Program-made: the position numbers and the translations under genes
The notes under the pieces: model-generated
Databases searched by the model: none
What the model saw: only the letters and a program-made list of their open reading frames with translations
Told to the model about the DNA's origin: nothing
In this document: one piece after another, positions 22,771 through 35,794 of the stretch
Layout of the letters: the number at the start of each line of letters is the position of its first letter
How positions within the stretch are numbered: position 1 is the stretch's first letter
NCBI RefSeq assembly: GCF_010389155.1
Contig: NC_057768.1
Location: 239,501 to 303,500, forward strand
Origin: Erigeron canadensis
Lineage: Eukaryota > Streptophyta > Magnoliopsida > Asterales > Asteraceae
Length of the DNA: 64,000 bases
Reading direction: 5' to 3'

Positions 22771-24913
22771 TCTTATATATGAGCCGATGTACAATTCAAA
22801 ACACTTCTTTTTTTGGGTTTATGTTGGTCTTTCTTTGGCCCATGAGAAAAAGCACGTCAAATAAGCTCAAAACGAAAGAACATTTGTTGATTTTTAAATG
22901 TCGTTGAACATATATTAAATATTTATACATACAAGAGAAAGTACCCGTGCATTGTAGCGGTGAGATGGTGAGGTGATAGGTCATAGGAGGTGATAAGTCA
23001 TACAGTGTGATAACCAAATGTTTTAGCCGTACGGGCTCCGCCATCAGATTTAAAAATTCGCCGAAAGTATATCGAATGACATCTCTATTGAAAGAGCTTG
23101 AAATTTTAAGAACAACCTTATAATTTTTAAAATTTATCGATATACGGTTTTTGAGATAAAAGATTTTGAATAAATTAGAGGAATAAAATGGTTTATGTAG
23201 GAAAGAGAAAAAAAATGAGTGGTTGAAATTTGAGGAGAAAGAGAAAAATGAGTGGTTGAGATTTAAGGGTATTATAGTTATATCAGGTAGAGATGTTTAA
23301 ATTAGTGAATAAAGAAAATGGGTAATTTAACTAGTTCAAAGTTGTAATTTGAGATTTAAAAAAAAGAGCTCCTGAGTAATGATAAAGATAAAGATAAAGA
23401 TATTTAATTGCAACAAAAACTGCCATTTAAGATTAAGTTAAGTTAAACTTAAATAAAAAAATTTTATTAAGAATTGACAAATACACAAAAATCATACTTA
23501 TAAGCTGAATAAATATGTCACATAAGCTTTTTCACATCCTTACTTAGTTAGTTATATATATATATATAATAAATTATTGTTTTACATCAATAGTCTGCAC
23601 TACTCATAATAGTCACCAACACAACAAGTTGGCACCTCCACTGTTCGTTGCCGCCACAACCACACTGTCATTACAATTATCGTTGTCGCATCGTGTAGAC
23701 ATACATCTCGTAATTATATAACAAGACAATAAAGGTATTCCTAAATAAATAAATAAGAGATAAAAGAATATGGGTGAAATTTGGTTTCATGGTGGGATAG
23801 CCAATCAATACGACAATACAGGCATACGGCAACATGCCAACATGTAATGTAACCCATTCCGTCTTAACCATACCATTTCCACCAGTTGGGCCAACAATAC
23901 AGAGTCCGTTATCAAATCAAATGGTCCATGCTTTGCCACTGCTTCTCTTCAATTTTCTCTTTTAACAATTTTGAATTCAATATTATTAGTACTAGCCTGG
24001 TGCCCACACGTTGCATCGGAACCCGTTAAAAAGCAGTTGTTAAATGTGGCGGTTTGTGGATATGACCAATTACGGCGGCGGCGACTGGGTTATGTGCTTT
24101 TTAGGATATGTGTGTTTGTCTGTGAATATGTGTTTCTAGGATGTGTGGGTTTTTTGTTTGTGTGGAAAGATAATTCTGAATTTTCAAGGATAAAGTAAGG
24201 TTATTATGAGAAAAAAAATATGTTTAATATCTTAATGTTATCCTCTTTATAAAGGGGTATAGATAGAAATTAAAAACTGAGGTGAAATCCGTATATTACA
24301 AATCCAAATTTTAAAAACTGCACGTCATATATCTATACAGTATGCAGCGAAAGTTATACGTTATGATAGATTTATCATTTCATGTGGTATATTTATCAAT
24401 TCCCATTCAAAATACTGACAATCAAATATGAAAAGTTCAATTATACTTCTAGCTAATAAATGATCAATTAAAGCATCTTGGATCACATTAACATCGCTTA
24501 AGCAGGTCAGCCCAATACATGCCCATACAAGTGCAAAACTCGAAAGAAGCCTGATTTCTTTTAATGTAGACCACTAGACCCAGTTTCCATGTCGTTGTGT
24601 TTTGTTTGGATCTTTTAAGTACGTAAAACGTGTGCACATCAAAATTAACTTTTCTTCTATAATAAAATGGATTTTCTCATTAAAAACTATATATTAAAAT
24701 CTCACCTCTAAATTTTAGAATAAAAATATAACAATTTATACACGATAATAAAAATATAACAATCTATACACGATAATTAATAACAATTTAATGATTTGGT
24801 AAATCGAAAGTCCAATCTAAATTTATGTAAAAATTTAGATATCCGATCCAAATTTTTGGATTAGGATATTGCATAACATCTTTTAAAAATCCGATACCAA
24901 AATCTTTACTTAT

Positions 24914-24953
<40 letters not shown>

Positions 24954-25055
24954 TTTAAGACACTAATGTTTTGATGTTAAACAAATGACTTACTAAGCTT
25001 GATTTTCTACTTTGTCATGACAAATTGAAATGTGCTTTAAAAAAGGATTTGTTTG
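22771..25055. other. Intergenic sequence with two GC-rich repeat cores
   Basis: No supported gene. GTACCCGTGCATTGTAGCGG (22941-22960) and, at 23991, ACTAGCCTGGTGCCCACACG followed by TTGCATCGGAAC are diverged copies of the dispersed hairpin motif; the second begins with ACTAG, the complement of a CTAGT Helitron end. A 28-bp unit is tandemly doubled at 24721-24777. A (TA)n tract lies at 24919-24950. Confidence 0.45.
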
Positions 25056-25547
25056 CATTACAACAAATATGTTAATTGCTCACAATTATTTCCTCGCATT
25101 TCTAAAAAATGTGAAAAAATATGTTAATTTGTTCACATTTAAAATTGTTTAAAAAAAATCACACTTAGAAGTGTGAAAAAATTAATAAAGACATATTTTT
25201 TTCACAAGTATAAATGTATAAGCAAAATGTTCACACTTAAAAGTGTGAGAGCTAATTTGTCACACTCAAATTCCTTGCACTTCCTCTTGTGTGAGGAAAT
25301 TTGGTATCACAAATTACTTCCACACTTTTAAGTGTTAACAATTATATATTTTTACACACTTGAAAATGTGAACTTTTTGTTTCTACATATATAATTGTGA
25401 AATTTTTTTGATTCTTTAACTTTATTCACACTTTTAAATGTGAGTTTTTTTTACACATTTATAAGTGTGAACAAATTTATAATTTTTTAAACATTTTTAA
25501 AAAGTAAGAAGAAATGAGTATTAAGATATAACATATTTGTTGTAGTG
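25056..25547. mobile_element. CACTA-like MITE with TTG target duplication
   Basis: Read inward, the right end is CACTACAACAAATATGTTAT. The left end is CATTACAACAAATATGTTAA, one change in the CACTA start. TTG flanks both sides (25053-25055 and 25548-25550), the 3-bp duplication expected of CACTA elements. The interior is packed with short palindromes of the form CACACTTnnAAGTGTG, at about 25152, 25231, 25331, 25428 and 25455. No coding capacity. Confidence 0.8.
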
Positions 25548-26902
25548 TTGTTTCAACTAATTCGTAAAGTTTTGCTAAAACTTTTGAAAAATATATATAT
25601 GAAACACCATAGCGACAAAATATATATATGTTTTGTACAAAGTTTTTCTTTGGTATAGCTCGTTTGATACGCTAAAAATAAAATGGAGTTTGCTACTCAG
25701 CCGTGAGGGCTATGATATCTCGTGACATGGGGATCGAGTTGGAACTTATTTTTATGAGCGATTAATTATATTTTCATTTATTAGTATTATATTTTATTAC
25801 ATGCTAGCCCTAAAAGTTGTGATTAAAATAAAATACCATGTACGGTCGATTTTTTTACCTTTAATTTTCAAGTATAAAGTACTCGTATATAAAGTCATCA
25901 AACATATATTGGCTGTGAACGATACTAGAAATATCAATCAATGTAGATAAGCAAAGTTCATCACACAAACTAAAAATAGTAACGATTTTGAGAACGATGT
26001 TGCCTAACTATTACACTACTTTTAACTCTAAACACAGTACGATTAAAACAAGTTACATAAAAGGGACACACACTTTAAGCTAGCTAGCTGGTACCTTCTT
26101 CAAGACACAATAATTCATTCAAATTCAAGCACTATAAAAAATCATCAATCATGATGCATATATAAAGAAAACCCACAAGTCTTTGAACTGGATGTCAACA
26201 TCCAAAAACTCAAAAACATTAAACTTAATTAATTAAATTAGGTAGATTTTGTATAGTAGTAGTACCTCATTATGAAGAACATATATAATTTACTAGGGGC
26301 AGACTATATATATATATATATATATATGCCACTTCCTTCCTTAACGAGTAAGTATCAAACAATGATCATCAACAGTACGATTCAATCAAAGCCATTGATT
26401 CTGGAGGGTCAAAGCCCACACCAACTCCGATCCGGGGTTCAAAAAAGTGCATAAAAGACCACAAAAATTTGGCAAATGCTGCCTTGCCACATGTTACATA
26501 CGTACATATAAAATTAAAGCACAAGAATTCAAAATCAAATTCGAACTAACCCCACTTCGATAGAGCCCTTTAATTTGCTTGTATTTCAAAAACACCGTCG
26601 TATCAATCAACCCAATTAACCCAAAAGTCTACTTTCCACTTTAACTACATACTTTTGCTTTCATTTCATTCATGCCTTTTAATAAAACCATCCATCCATC
26701 TTTACTCCAAACATATGTGATAGTATATCTCTAGCTATAAGCATGCTATTTCAATGTTGCAATGATATTATACTACTTGGATCATTAATTATTTTCATTC
26801 CTATTATTATTTCAAGATCTTTTTGCTTCGCAATTGATCTAAACGTAAACTAGCTTGTTAATATATATATATATATAGTAATTTTTTTTTCTTAACTATA
26901 AC
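25548..26902. other. Intergenic region and promoter side of the NHL gene
   Basis: No supported gene. (TA)n tracts occur at about 26305-26327 and 26857-26877. The latter is only ~25 bp before the ATG and so is probably part of the leader rather than the TATA box. No defined promoter element can be assigned. Confidence 0.4.
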
Positions 26903-27766
26903 ATGTCACCCCTCCATTCTCCACCGGCGGAACCTCCATCCGTGTATTGCACGCCTTCGCCGCAATCCAGAGCCACAACCCCGTCTCCTCCCCTTGCGGC
27001 TCGTATGTTCATGTCAAGGCAAAAATCAATCGTCAAACCCAAACATGATCACTACTCATTCAATATCACAAGTAGTTGTACTACTAGTACTCCACACATC
27101 ATATTCTCGCCACACGATGATCATGATAAATTAGCAGCAGCAGCAAGTACTAGTAGTAGTAATCATCATCTAGTCTTTCTAAGAAGACACCGCCAAACAC
27201 ACCCCGCCGTTTGGTTTACCGCGATAATATGTCTAATCATCACCGTCCTTATAATCTTCCTCGTGATAGCCGTTTTGATCGTTTATGCGGTGGTGAAGCC
27301 AAAAATACCGGTTCTTGACACTAGCCATGCGACCCTAAACGTGGTATACTTTGACTCGCCCGGTGGTCATTTCAACGGGGATTTAACTTTTGTCGCAAAT
27401 ATCTCCAACCCCAACAAGAGACTCGATATAAAATACGAGCACGCGGTTATGGAGCTGTTCTTCAAAGACGACTTGATAGCGAGTCAATCCATCCGGCCTT
27501 TCAGGCAAAGGCCAAAGGAGGCGGGGGTGGTGGGGATTCATTTCGTATCGAACATGGTTTCGTTGCCGCAAAATCACGCAATGGAGCTTCAAAGGCAGGT
27601 TTTGAGCGATAAAGTGTTTTATAGGGTGAGAGCGACTTTTAAGGTGCGGGTAACTTTGGGTGGGCTTCATTTCACCTATTGGTTGCACGGAGACTGTGAT
27701 CTGCAAATGAGCAGCCCGCCGTCGGGTTCCCTCGTGGCTCGAACCTGCATGACTAAGAGGAGGTGA
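26903..27766 (+). CDS. NDR1/HIN1-like LEA_2 membrane protein
   Basis: Single-exon gene, 287 aa. Residues 1-100 are polar, Pro/Ser/His-rich and cytosolic (SPPAEPPSVYCTPSPQSR). One strong membrane helix spans about 102-131 (AVWFTAIICLIITVLIIFLV onward). An LEA_2 beta-sandwich domain follows, with the usual ATLNVVYF start, FVANISNPNKRLDIKY (the NPN motif) and FYRVRATFKVRVTLG. The layout is that of NHL/LEA hydroxyproline-rich glycoprotein family members, which are anchored in plasma or ER membranes and tied to defence or stress signalling in some members; the role of this one is unknown. The base composition is much more GC-rich than the flanks, as expected for coding sequence. A minus-strand frame at 27383-27772 is its shadow. 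Confidence 0.9.
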   Translation: MSPLHSPPAEPPSVYCTPSPQSRATTPSPPLAARMFMSRQKSIVKPKHDHYSFNITSSCTTSTPHIIFSPHDDHDKLAAAASTSSSNHHLVFLRRHRQTHPAVWFTAIICLIITVLIIFLVIAVLIVYAVVKPKIPVLDTSHATLNVVYFDSPGGHFNGDLTFVANISNPNKRLDIKYEHAVMELFFKDDLIASQSIRPFRQRPKEAGVVGIHFVSNMVSLPQNHAMELQRQVLSDKVFYRVRATFKVRVTLGGLHFTYWLHGDCDLQMSSPPSGSLVARTCMTKRR

Positions 27767-30685
27767 TGACATCGATCATCATCATATCATATCATATATA
27801 TGACCAAATTATTAACAAGCTATTTCAATTAGTTATTCATGATGGATGCATGGTGCTTATTATTATTTTTTTTAGAATTAATAATATTGAGATATACGTA
27901 ATTAGCTAGATTCGATCGACAGATAATATTTTCAAGTGTATACGTACAATGATATATCATATCATATATCTATCTATATACTACTAATATAATATAATAT
28001 GGTACATCATATATCTATGAGCAGCTATATAACAGCAGAATTTAATGATTCCTCCACCATCGTGGTGTATGCAATAAACTAAAACAAGATTGACATGTTT
28101 TTGAAATGATACGTGTTGTAATCCTTTATTGACATGTGTTGTTTTATTTTATTTTTTTTGTTAAATTTTTTTAATTGTATATAGATTCAATTTTTCTTAT
28201 TAGTCTTAGAAGTAAACTCTAACTCTTGACGTATGGATACGAAACACATTATAATTTATAACCTTATTTGATTGATCGTTATCTTATTAATAAAATTGTT
28301 TTTTTTTCTTTCTCAATTTTTCAACTCATATCGCTATAACATGATGACTCCAAAAATTTGATTTTACTATTCGAAATCCAGTAGCGGATCCAGGGTCCAA
28401 GCTTAGGAGGGTTCTTAAAAATTTTAATCTATAATGTAACAGACACGACAAACTGAATAAGTAGGTTTAAACTTTACAAATACAAAAGCATATATATTTC
28501 ATAAGTTTCTCATTACTTTTGAGTCCCACTTTCGAAAGATTATTGAGAAAGTTTGAGTTTCATTTCAAGCATTCGTATAATTTAAGAGTATCAGTAAAAG
28601 AATATGTTGCTTAAAAACAAGAAAAAAAAACGCTAATCACTTAATACCAATTAATTAAATAGATATAATGCACACGGTCTATAAGTCTAAAAAACACTCT
28701 ACTCTTTTATCCAAAATTTAAGAACTAATAATAAATTTAGCTTATATAAAAAAATATCAATAGATTTCAATATTTTATAATGTTTTTAACCGATCAATGC
28801 ATAAAAACTTAAATCCAAAAAATTATAATGGTTTCTAATCACTTTTATTTAACTCCATACATAAATGATAGTCACAGTTTACAAAATTCAAACTTAAAAT
28901 ATTGATACAGTAATAAACTAATTATAAAATATAAAAGGGTAGAGATTTTTGAAAGTGTGATATACGTTTGACAACAAAATAAGCAAGCTTTGGTTTAATA
29001 TGGGTTCATTTCCTATAAAACTTAAAATCAAAGAGGTTCCATGATAATTTTTAAGGAGGTTCTTAAACAAAATTGAAAGAAATCTTTTAATTTAACATTT
29101 ATTAATTTGTAAGCAGGGTCAATGGAACCCCTTGTAGTATAGTGGAACCGTCACTATCAGAAATCACAAGACTATGTTGTCATCTACTATAATAATGTAA
29201 GGTAAATCTAAATTTTTAACTAAACATATGTTATATTTATCATTACTCATTACTTTTTATTATAACTTATCTTGATCATGGGTTTACTTCAACCACAATT
29301 TATTTAATACACGAATCATGTATAAGGCATATTTAAGTTTATTTATGATACAAGCTATATAGCTATCGTACATCGTACGAGTATTAAGACTAGTATACTA
29401 TATAAAGCTCTATATCATATATATATATATATATATGTCGTACATACGTACAGGTGTATGGGGTATTTTTATTTACTTATTATTGTTTCTAATTAAAAAA
29501 ACAAATTACATAAAATTTGAGGCTTTTGAATCCACCCACAGCTAGATGATAGTGGCTTCGATCGGCTTCTTATGTCTATTTATATAGAGTAATACCAATC
29601 ACAAAAATGACTAACAATCGACTCAAACTAACATGGTATTTTCGTACCTACGTATTTCTCTTCTTGTTGGGCTCAAATAATAGTACTACTGTCTCATTCA
29701 TTTGAAACGCCAAATAGCCCAAATCTCGAGGGACGGTTGGTGAATATCAATAAGCACTTTAATTAAAGTTAGAACTTTGTTTAATTTTTTTTTTCTCCAT
29801 ATTTTGGTTATCACTTACTTGCCAGTTGCAGGGAACCGAGTCACGATTCACTTCGTCGGATTCGGTAATATACATCAATCACTTTCTTTTGTGTATGGAA
29901 TTGCATTTTTAAAACAGAATGTGTGTTATGAATAATCATAATCAAATAATCACTTGTAACAAAACTTTATGTGACAAAATGATATGCACACCAAGAAACT
30001 AAATAAATTTTCATTTCTTATCACATTGGACTGAAAACAGTTGATACGCTCATGATTTGTTTTGTGGTGTATATATGAGTAGGGAATCCCGAGTTGACTA
30101 GAGACTGATTTTGTTGTTTTCTATAGGCTAGTACGTTATACGACTAAGCTCTGTAACTGAATAATCAATAACGACTGATTTTTCAGTCTCTAAAGGCCTG
30201 CTTTTTTTGTAGTGGGGTGCGACGGATATGAGAATGTAATTTTATTTCCCGATCGGCTAAGGGACGAGAATGAAAAACCATAACTTTCTGATCCCTATAA
30301 CGGAACCCGAAAAAAATATATATATTTATTAAAGCCACTTTAAAATTAGAAATTTTTTTGTGTCACATTTTATTTATCAGTTACTTCACATAAATATTAG
30401 TATGTATATAGAATTATATTCATACTCTATGAAAGAAATTATTAAAACTATACATTATTTTAATTATCTTCTTCATCAATGGCTTAATATTTATTCAAAA
30501 ACCTTTATCTATGAATATCCCGATGGGAATTCTCGATACCTGATGGGTATGGATAAATGAATGTAGCTTAAATCCTTAACGGGAATGAGGACAGAGATTG
30601 AGATTACGGATTAGAAATGAATAGGGGGATGAGGGTTAAGGCTCCTGATAATCTCATATAAAGAAGCTATTTGTATTTGTTGTTA
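27767..30685. other. Intergenic sequence with transposon debris
   Basis: No supported gene. A block at about 28383-29160 opens with AGTAGCGGATCCAGGG and closes with GGAACCGTCACTATCAG, partly inverted ends seen in common plant MITE-like repeats. A CACTA terminus lies at 30100-30214 (separate entry). (TA)n occurs near 29420-29437. Confidence 0.4.
30100..30214 (-). mobile_element. CACTA-type terminus fragment
   Basis: On the minus strand the terminus reads CACTACAAAAAAAGCAGGCC from 30214 inward, followed by the palindromic subterminal GAGACTGAAAAATCAGTC; AGAGACTGATTTTG recurs at about 30102. This fits a CACTA end with subterminal repeats. The partner end was not found, so it is probably truncated. 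Confidence 0.55.
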
Positions 30686-30715
30686 ACTAGTAACCTGCCC
30701 GCGCGTTGCGGCGGG
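30686..30715 (-). mobile_element. Helitron-like 3' terminus (minus orientation)
   Basis: Read on the minus strand, a GC hairpin (CCCGCCGCAACGCGCGGG, 30715-30698) is followed after seven bases by CTAGT at 30690-30686, then T. A hairpin 5-12 bases before CTRRT, with T outside, is the standard Helitron 3' end. The element body would extend to higher coordinates; its TC-type 5' end was not located. Confidence 0.5.
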
Positions 30716-33198
30716 AGCTAGCTGTGAAACAGCAGGTCCCAAATTTCTGTAAAAAACCTCCAAAACAGATTACGAATAGCATATAGACTACTACAAAATA
30801 ACTATAAAGCGATATAAAAAATCATGTACATAGAAATTAGTAGTTGTATTTGCAAAAAGAAGCCTTCCATTGTAGCTAGTGCCACTGTGCCACAATGTCA
30901 TTGAAATACTCGTGTGCCAAGAACAATAATGAGAAACAACTAAATGTACTTTATAGCAGACACCTAAAATAAGCTCAATTAAAGTCTCAGTTGTGTGATG
31001 TTTAGAAGTGTTTTTTTCCATGTGTTAGGCTTGCTTTGGTACATCTCTGTATAATTACATGACCAAAATGAAAAAAAAAAAGATATTTGGTTGTAACCTT
31101 ACTGACACAATGTAAGAACTTATGTACTACACATAATGTCTTCAAGGCATTATAATATCTAATTATGGTCTTAACTACAATTAACTGAATTAACATAATC
31201 ATATATAGGTACTACCCAATTCATAGCATCAGTAAGTAAATAAATACAAAAAAAGGAGAAATCTAATACAAGATAAATCCACTCCATATAAAGAGATATT
31301 ACCATTGAAATTATGCTTGCTAGACATTTCATAATATACACATAAGAAACTAATGAACAACATACATAAAGATATAGCTTTAACCATATGCAGAAACCAC
31401 CAGATGGGTCAAATGTCTATCGCTAACTTCAAAATTCTAATGGCCAATTTTTTTTTTAATCCTCAAGTTCTAATTTTATTTTTATTTTCCAGATACATGT
31501 TGCTAATTTCAAAATTCTAATCCTAGCCTTATGAAATCATTCCACATTATGGTATGGTATTATATAACATGTGCAATTGTGTTCAAGCAACATGGATCAT
31601 ATAAATGAGCAAATAAATATAGACATATATTACGTTGCGGGATTGTTACATCTAAAGGAAAAAGGTGTAGTATAGAGGCCTTAATATATATCTTGTCAAT
31701 GACAGATTCTTGAGTTTGGAGAATCGCATATGCCTGAGGGGATACCAATAGCATTTGGCACTACTACATGTATTTTTCAATATCTCTGCAACCATTATTA
31801 CATTAATACATCTATAGAACTTGAACACTCCTTAATTCTATTGAAATGTCATATTTGGTCATCTAACTATTTGTTTACATCAGTTTCATCCATCATTCAT
31901 ATTTGCATACAAATTGATATATGAGCACATCAAATAAATGGAACGGTATTTCATTCTGCAATCCAAAGCAATTGTTGAGAATGTTCGCCACAACGTCCTC
32001 CAAGATGGTTATAAGTAGCTTAAGGTAATTGGGCTAATAGTTGCCTAATTTGAGAAACTATCTTAAATATCAAGTATAGTATTTCAAGTTAGATAACCAT
32101 ACTAACCAATTGCAAAGTAAGTATTTAACTTTGGAACAGGGCATTTTTTATCATGATCATTCAAGAGCCTATACCAACCCAACAAAAGTCATAACAACCA
32201 TTCATGTCCCAATTCAGCAATTTATTCTTACAATACTCGAAGCTTGACGTTCTGAGAATTCCATTTAGTAACATTTAACACAACTTCAGCACATATATTC
32301 CCAAGTATAGATACATCAAATCGTTGTTATTATAGTAATAATTTAGTGTTTGAAGATAATCAGGTTGAAATTTCCAAAACTACATACTTATATTGTATAA
32401 TATAAAACAAAGATATGTATTTATATTCACATTAATTATAAAAATCAAATAAAAAATTCAAATAAAAGTCAAAAAGAAGACCTAAAAAAATTGTTACCAT
32501 AAGCTATGCATTTGGGTTGTCACATGGAAATGCTATTTCTTTTGGTTGATTTAATCTTGCATCCCATCTTGTAACCATTAGCATCATCCTTCATCATTAA
32601 AGAAAAATATAATAATAAAAACAATCAATATTAGATAGAAGTGGAACCTAATCAAAATCTACAATAAAAATAAATAGTAAATACCTTTAAATTAAAGAAG
32701 AGATCCCGGAACATGAAACCATGAATTCAAATAAGACATGTAAGAAGATATACACAAAATACTTTTGCAATCAGAATATCAGAGCTACTAAGAAGCTTAT
32801 GAATGTGGTAGAAAAGAATAGAAAACGCAAGAATGCAAGATCTCAGAAAATAGAAGTCGGCGATGGATGTAACAGATAAGAAATAAGTAGAGAAAGTGGG
32901 GATAATAGAGAGAGTTGAAGAGAAGAGATGAAGGAGAAAGTCGCCGAAAGTGGTAGAAGATCAAGGGTTACAAATGTCATTTAACCCTATTCAACTGAGC
33001 CGGTTAGAAGGCAATTGAGCCAGTTAAAAGCCGACAAGCCGTCACTGTAGTAGTTTAATTTTGGATTGTTATATATATAATTGGCAACCCACCAAACAAA
33101 ATGAAAGTTGGGCTACATATCTTTGCTTTTACTTGGCCCAAATTAAAAGTAAAACAAAAAAAAATGGCCATGGAAATCTATTCCCACGGGATTTTTTG
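30716..33198. other. Intergenic; possible minus-strand transcript of unknown nature
   Basis: No recognised protein. Between about 32500 and 32990 the minus strand looks like a short transcript: a pyrimidine-rich leader-like tract, a donor (TTTAAAG then GTATTTAC near 32685) and, after TTCTTTAATG, an open stretch encoding VTRWDARLNQPKEIAFPCDN ending at a TAG near 32510. I do not recognise the peptide. It may be a captured gene fragment in the Helitron-like element whose end lies at 30686; this is inference. Confidence 0.25.
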
Positions 33199-34039
33199 GA
33201 GTTTTTTTCCAAAGTAGTATAATGGGAAAACTTATTTACCAAACTAGTATATTTTTAAAAATATTTACCATTTTAGTTAAAGCTCATTAAACATTAAATA
33301 TAAAAAATTAAAAGAGCATCTGTTGTCACCATTTTACCATTTTACTTGCACCTAGCCACTCACTACACTACAATACAATCTCGATGTTCTTGTGTTTCAT
33401 TTTCATCTCTAATTCCATCTTCTTCAAAAACATCATCCGTATTAATTTCATCTTCTAAAGCATTGTTAACATCAAAATTGTTCACAACAACAGCTTGAGA
33501 TATTTTATTGAAATATTCACTTGACTACATTCAATTTGTTCATGGTGGTGGTTGCCTATGAAAACAAAAAATACAAAAAAAATGGGCAAACACAAAAAAG
33601 ACAAATACATGTTTAAAATAATAAACAAACAAAATTTACTATCAGATTAGTTTTTCTAAAATTGTAAGTAATGAAAAAAACAATATAAATCTCCAAATTA
33701 ATATGTATATGTGTGCGTAAGTAAAGATAGTTACATCCTTTTTGTTATCACATTACAATCAACAACTAGAAAAATAGGTTAAATTCATATAAAAATAATT
33801 ACCTGAAGAACAAATACGGTGGAAAGGTGGATAGCAAATGAAGGTGAAGAAAAAATTGGGGGAAAAAGAAGATAAAGGGTTTTTTTAGTCGTAATTAGGG
33901 ATTTTCTTTATTATATTTTTCAATATAATAAATATAAGATTAAATTAAATTAAGTTTTAACTAAAATGGTAAATATTTTTAAAAGTATACTAGTTTGGTA
34001 AATAAACTTTTTCATTATACACTTTGTAAAAAAAAACTC
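33199..34039. mobile_element. Mutator-like element with ~80-bp inverted ends
   Basis: The left end GAGTTTTTTTCCAAAGTAGT and right end (inward) GAGTTTTTTTTTACAAAGTG are the outer parts of inverted repeats of about 80 bp, including ATTTACCAAACTAGTATA and AAATATTTACCATTTTAGTT. The direct repeat GGATTTTTTG lies at 33189-33198 and 34040-34049. Long inverted ends with a 9-10 bp duplication mark a Mutator-superfamily element. The minus strand at about 33515-33400 has a short acidic open stretch (NNALEDEINTDDVFEEDGIR) that may be a remnant or a captured exon. Too short to be autonomous. Confidence 0.82.
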
Positions 34040-34049
34040 GGATTTTTTG

Positions 34050-35794
34050 GTTTATGACGGGTCCCATGTGCTCAACGCTTAACCACAAATGAACAACTCC
34101 ACGGTCAAATTAAGTCAACAGCCACTTAAAACGTCTATTCTTTTCTTTCCTTCCTTTTTATTCTTAATAAAATTAACGAAATATTTAGCTGTATTATCCT
34201 GATAAATAATATATATATAAGAACACATCTATATCTATATCTATATTATATTATAAATAAATAGCCTTCATGTTAAAATTTACATGAAAAATTGTCCAAA
34301 ATACATTTCATGATTATATTACACTATTAGTGATTTTTTTATTTTAAAATCTCAATTAACCTTTTGTATCAATTACTTTTATATCAATTATCTATGACAC
34401 TCGACACTGCCTCTACCACTCATTCGTCACCCACCACCACACCTTCACCGCCACTGTCACATTGCACAGATACCATGCTAGTATCATCATTAAATTCTTA
34501 TACTCCATCCATTTTAAGATTTGAATCTCGTATTTATAAATCAATAAATAACTTAAAATAAAATTTAAAAAGAAAAAACTAAAGAAGAATATTCTTGTTT
34601 GTAATAAGAAAAACTTAAATCCATAGCTAGAAAGTCATCCATAAAATAAAATCATAAAAAATATAAAAACTTAATCTATACTCCCTTATAAAGAGTATTG
34701 AATTTATTAAAATTCAGCATTTTTTTTCCTCGCAAAATACGCATACTTAAACATAAAAGCCTTATATACCATAATTTTTCCCCATTTTCTCTAATCATTA
34801 CACACTCTTATCGACTTTTTATCACCCTCCGCCGCCTCCCTCCCTCGATCTGCACCACTGCCTCCCTTTTATATCCTCATCACATTCTAACCGACGCAAC
34901 GCGCGGACACTATGCTCGTATTAAGATAAATATATGTAGCAACATACTCGATATTTAAAAATTAAAATCATAGTTAGAAAATGAAGACAAATATGTGATA
35001 AAATAAGTATAAAAAGATTGGATGTTTATATGGATTAAATTTGATTTAAAAAGAAATAGTGTAGTTATTTTATGGGTTGAGAAATTTATGTTGTAAACTG
35101 TTTCAATAAACGTATTATAGATATATTAGGTGAGTATGAAAAAATAGAAACGATTATTGAGAGGTAAAATAGTTTTTCAAAACATCTTTTATAAGAAAAA
35201 TAAAAAAGAGGGAGAAGGTTTCCCTTTAATAAATACTATAGACTAGAAAATTGTATTTTTGTTATATGTAAAACTCTATTTTGAAGATGTATGTATGGCA
35301 CATACATATATTTTGAATTGCCGGCCGTTAACATCTTGTTTCTTTTTGTTTTCGCTTTTTATAGTCTTCAACGTTCCATCTATCTATATATATACTTTGA
35401 AATAAGAATAAGAATGTTTATATAGGTACAATTATTATTCATCACTAGCTAGCTTTTTGCACTTGTGTTAGTTTCTCTCCCTTGTCCGTCTTTTTGATCG
35501 AAGAGGGAGGGAGCGAGCATTTAATAAGACTTCAATTCCATCCATCGATCATTCAATTCATATGTGATGACTTGAATGAATCTGAGAATTGAATGCACAG
35601 TCCCCGGCCGGCCGGCCCGCCTATCCATTTTCATTTCATTAAACACATCACACACGAGAACCTCGATCCATCCATCATTGTTTCACCTCCCAATTAATTC
35701 TCTCTCTCTCATATTCGCCTCGATCGCAGCCAATTAAGTTAAGCTCTGATTCACTATCTATCTTTTGTTACGGTTTATCAACCTAAAATTAATA
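34050..35794. other. Intergenic; repeat fragments and kinesin promoter side
   Basis: CCGACGCAACGCGCGG at 34891-34906 is the GC-rich repeat core in plus orientation. The sequence 35040-35235 (TGTAGTTATTTTATGGG..., GTATTATAGATATATTAGG) resembles 44765-44945, so both belong to one element family. A CT-rich leader tract (TCTCTCTCTC near 35700) precedes the kinesin ATG. No other gene. Confidence 0.45.

Noticed and set aside
23677..23871. 64-codon minus-strand frame MVKTEWVTLHVG...
   Set aside because: It lies in repeat-rich sequence with no recognised domain and ends in simple AT-rich coding; most likely chance.
25056..25547. CRISPR-like array from repeated CACACTT palindromes
   Set aside because: Spacing is irregular, the repeats are short and imperfect, the ends are those of a CACTA MITE, and this is plant nuclear DNA.
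27383..27772. 129-codon minus-strand frame opposite the NHL gene
   Set aside because: The sense frame encodes a complete LEA_2 protein with a membrane helix; the antisense frame has no recognisable features.
35765..35794. Ten-codon N-terminal extension of the kinesin
   Set aside because: It begins with TTG; the first ATG is at 35795.
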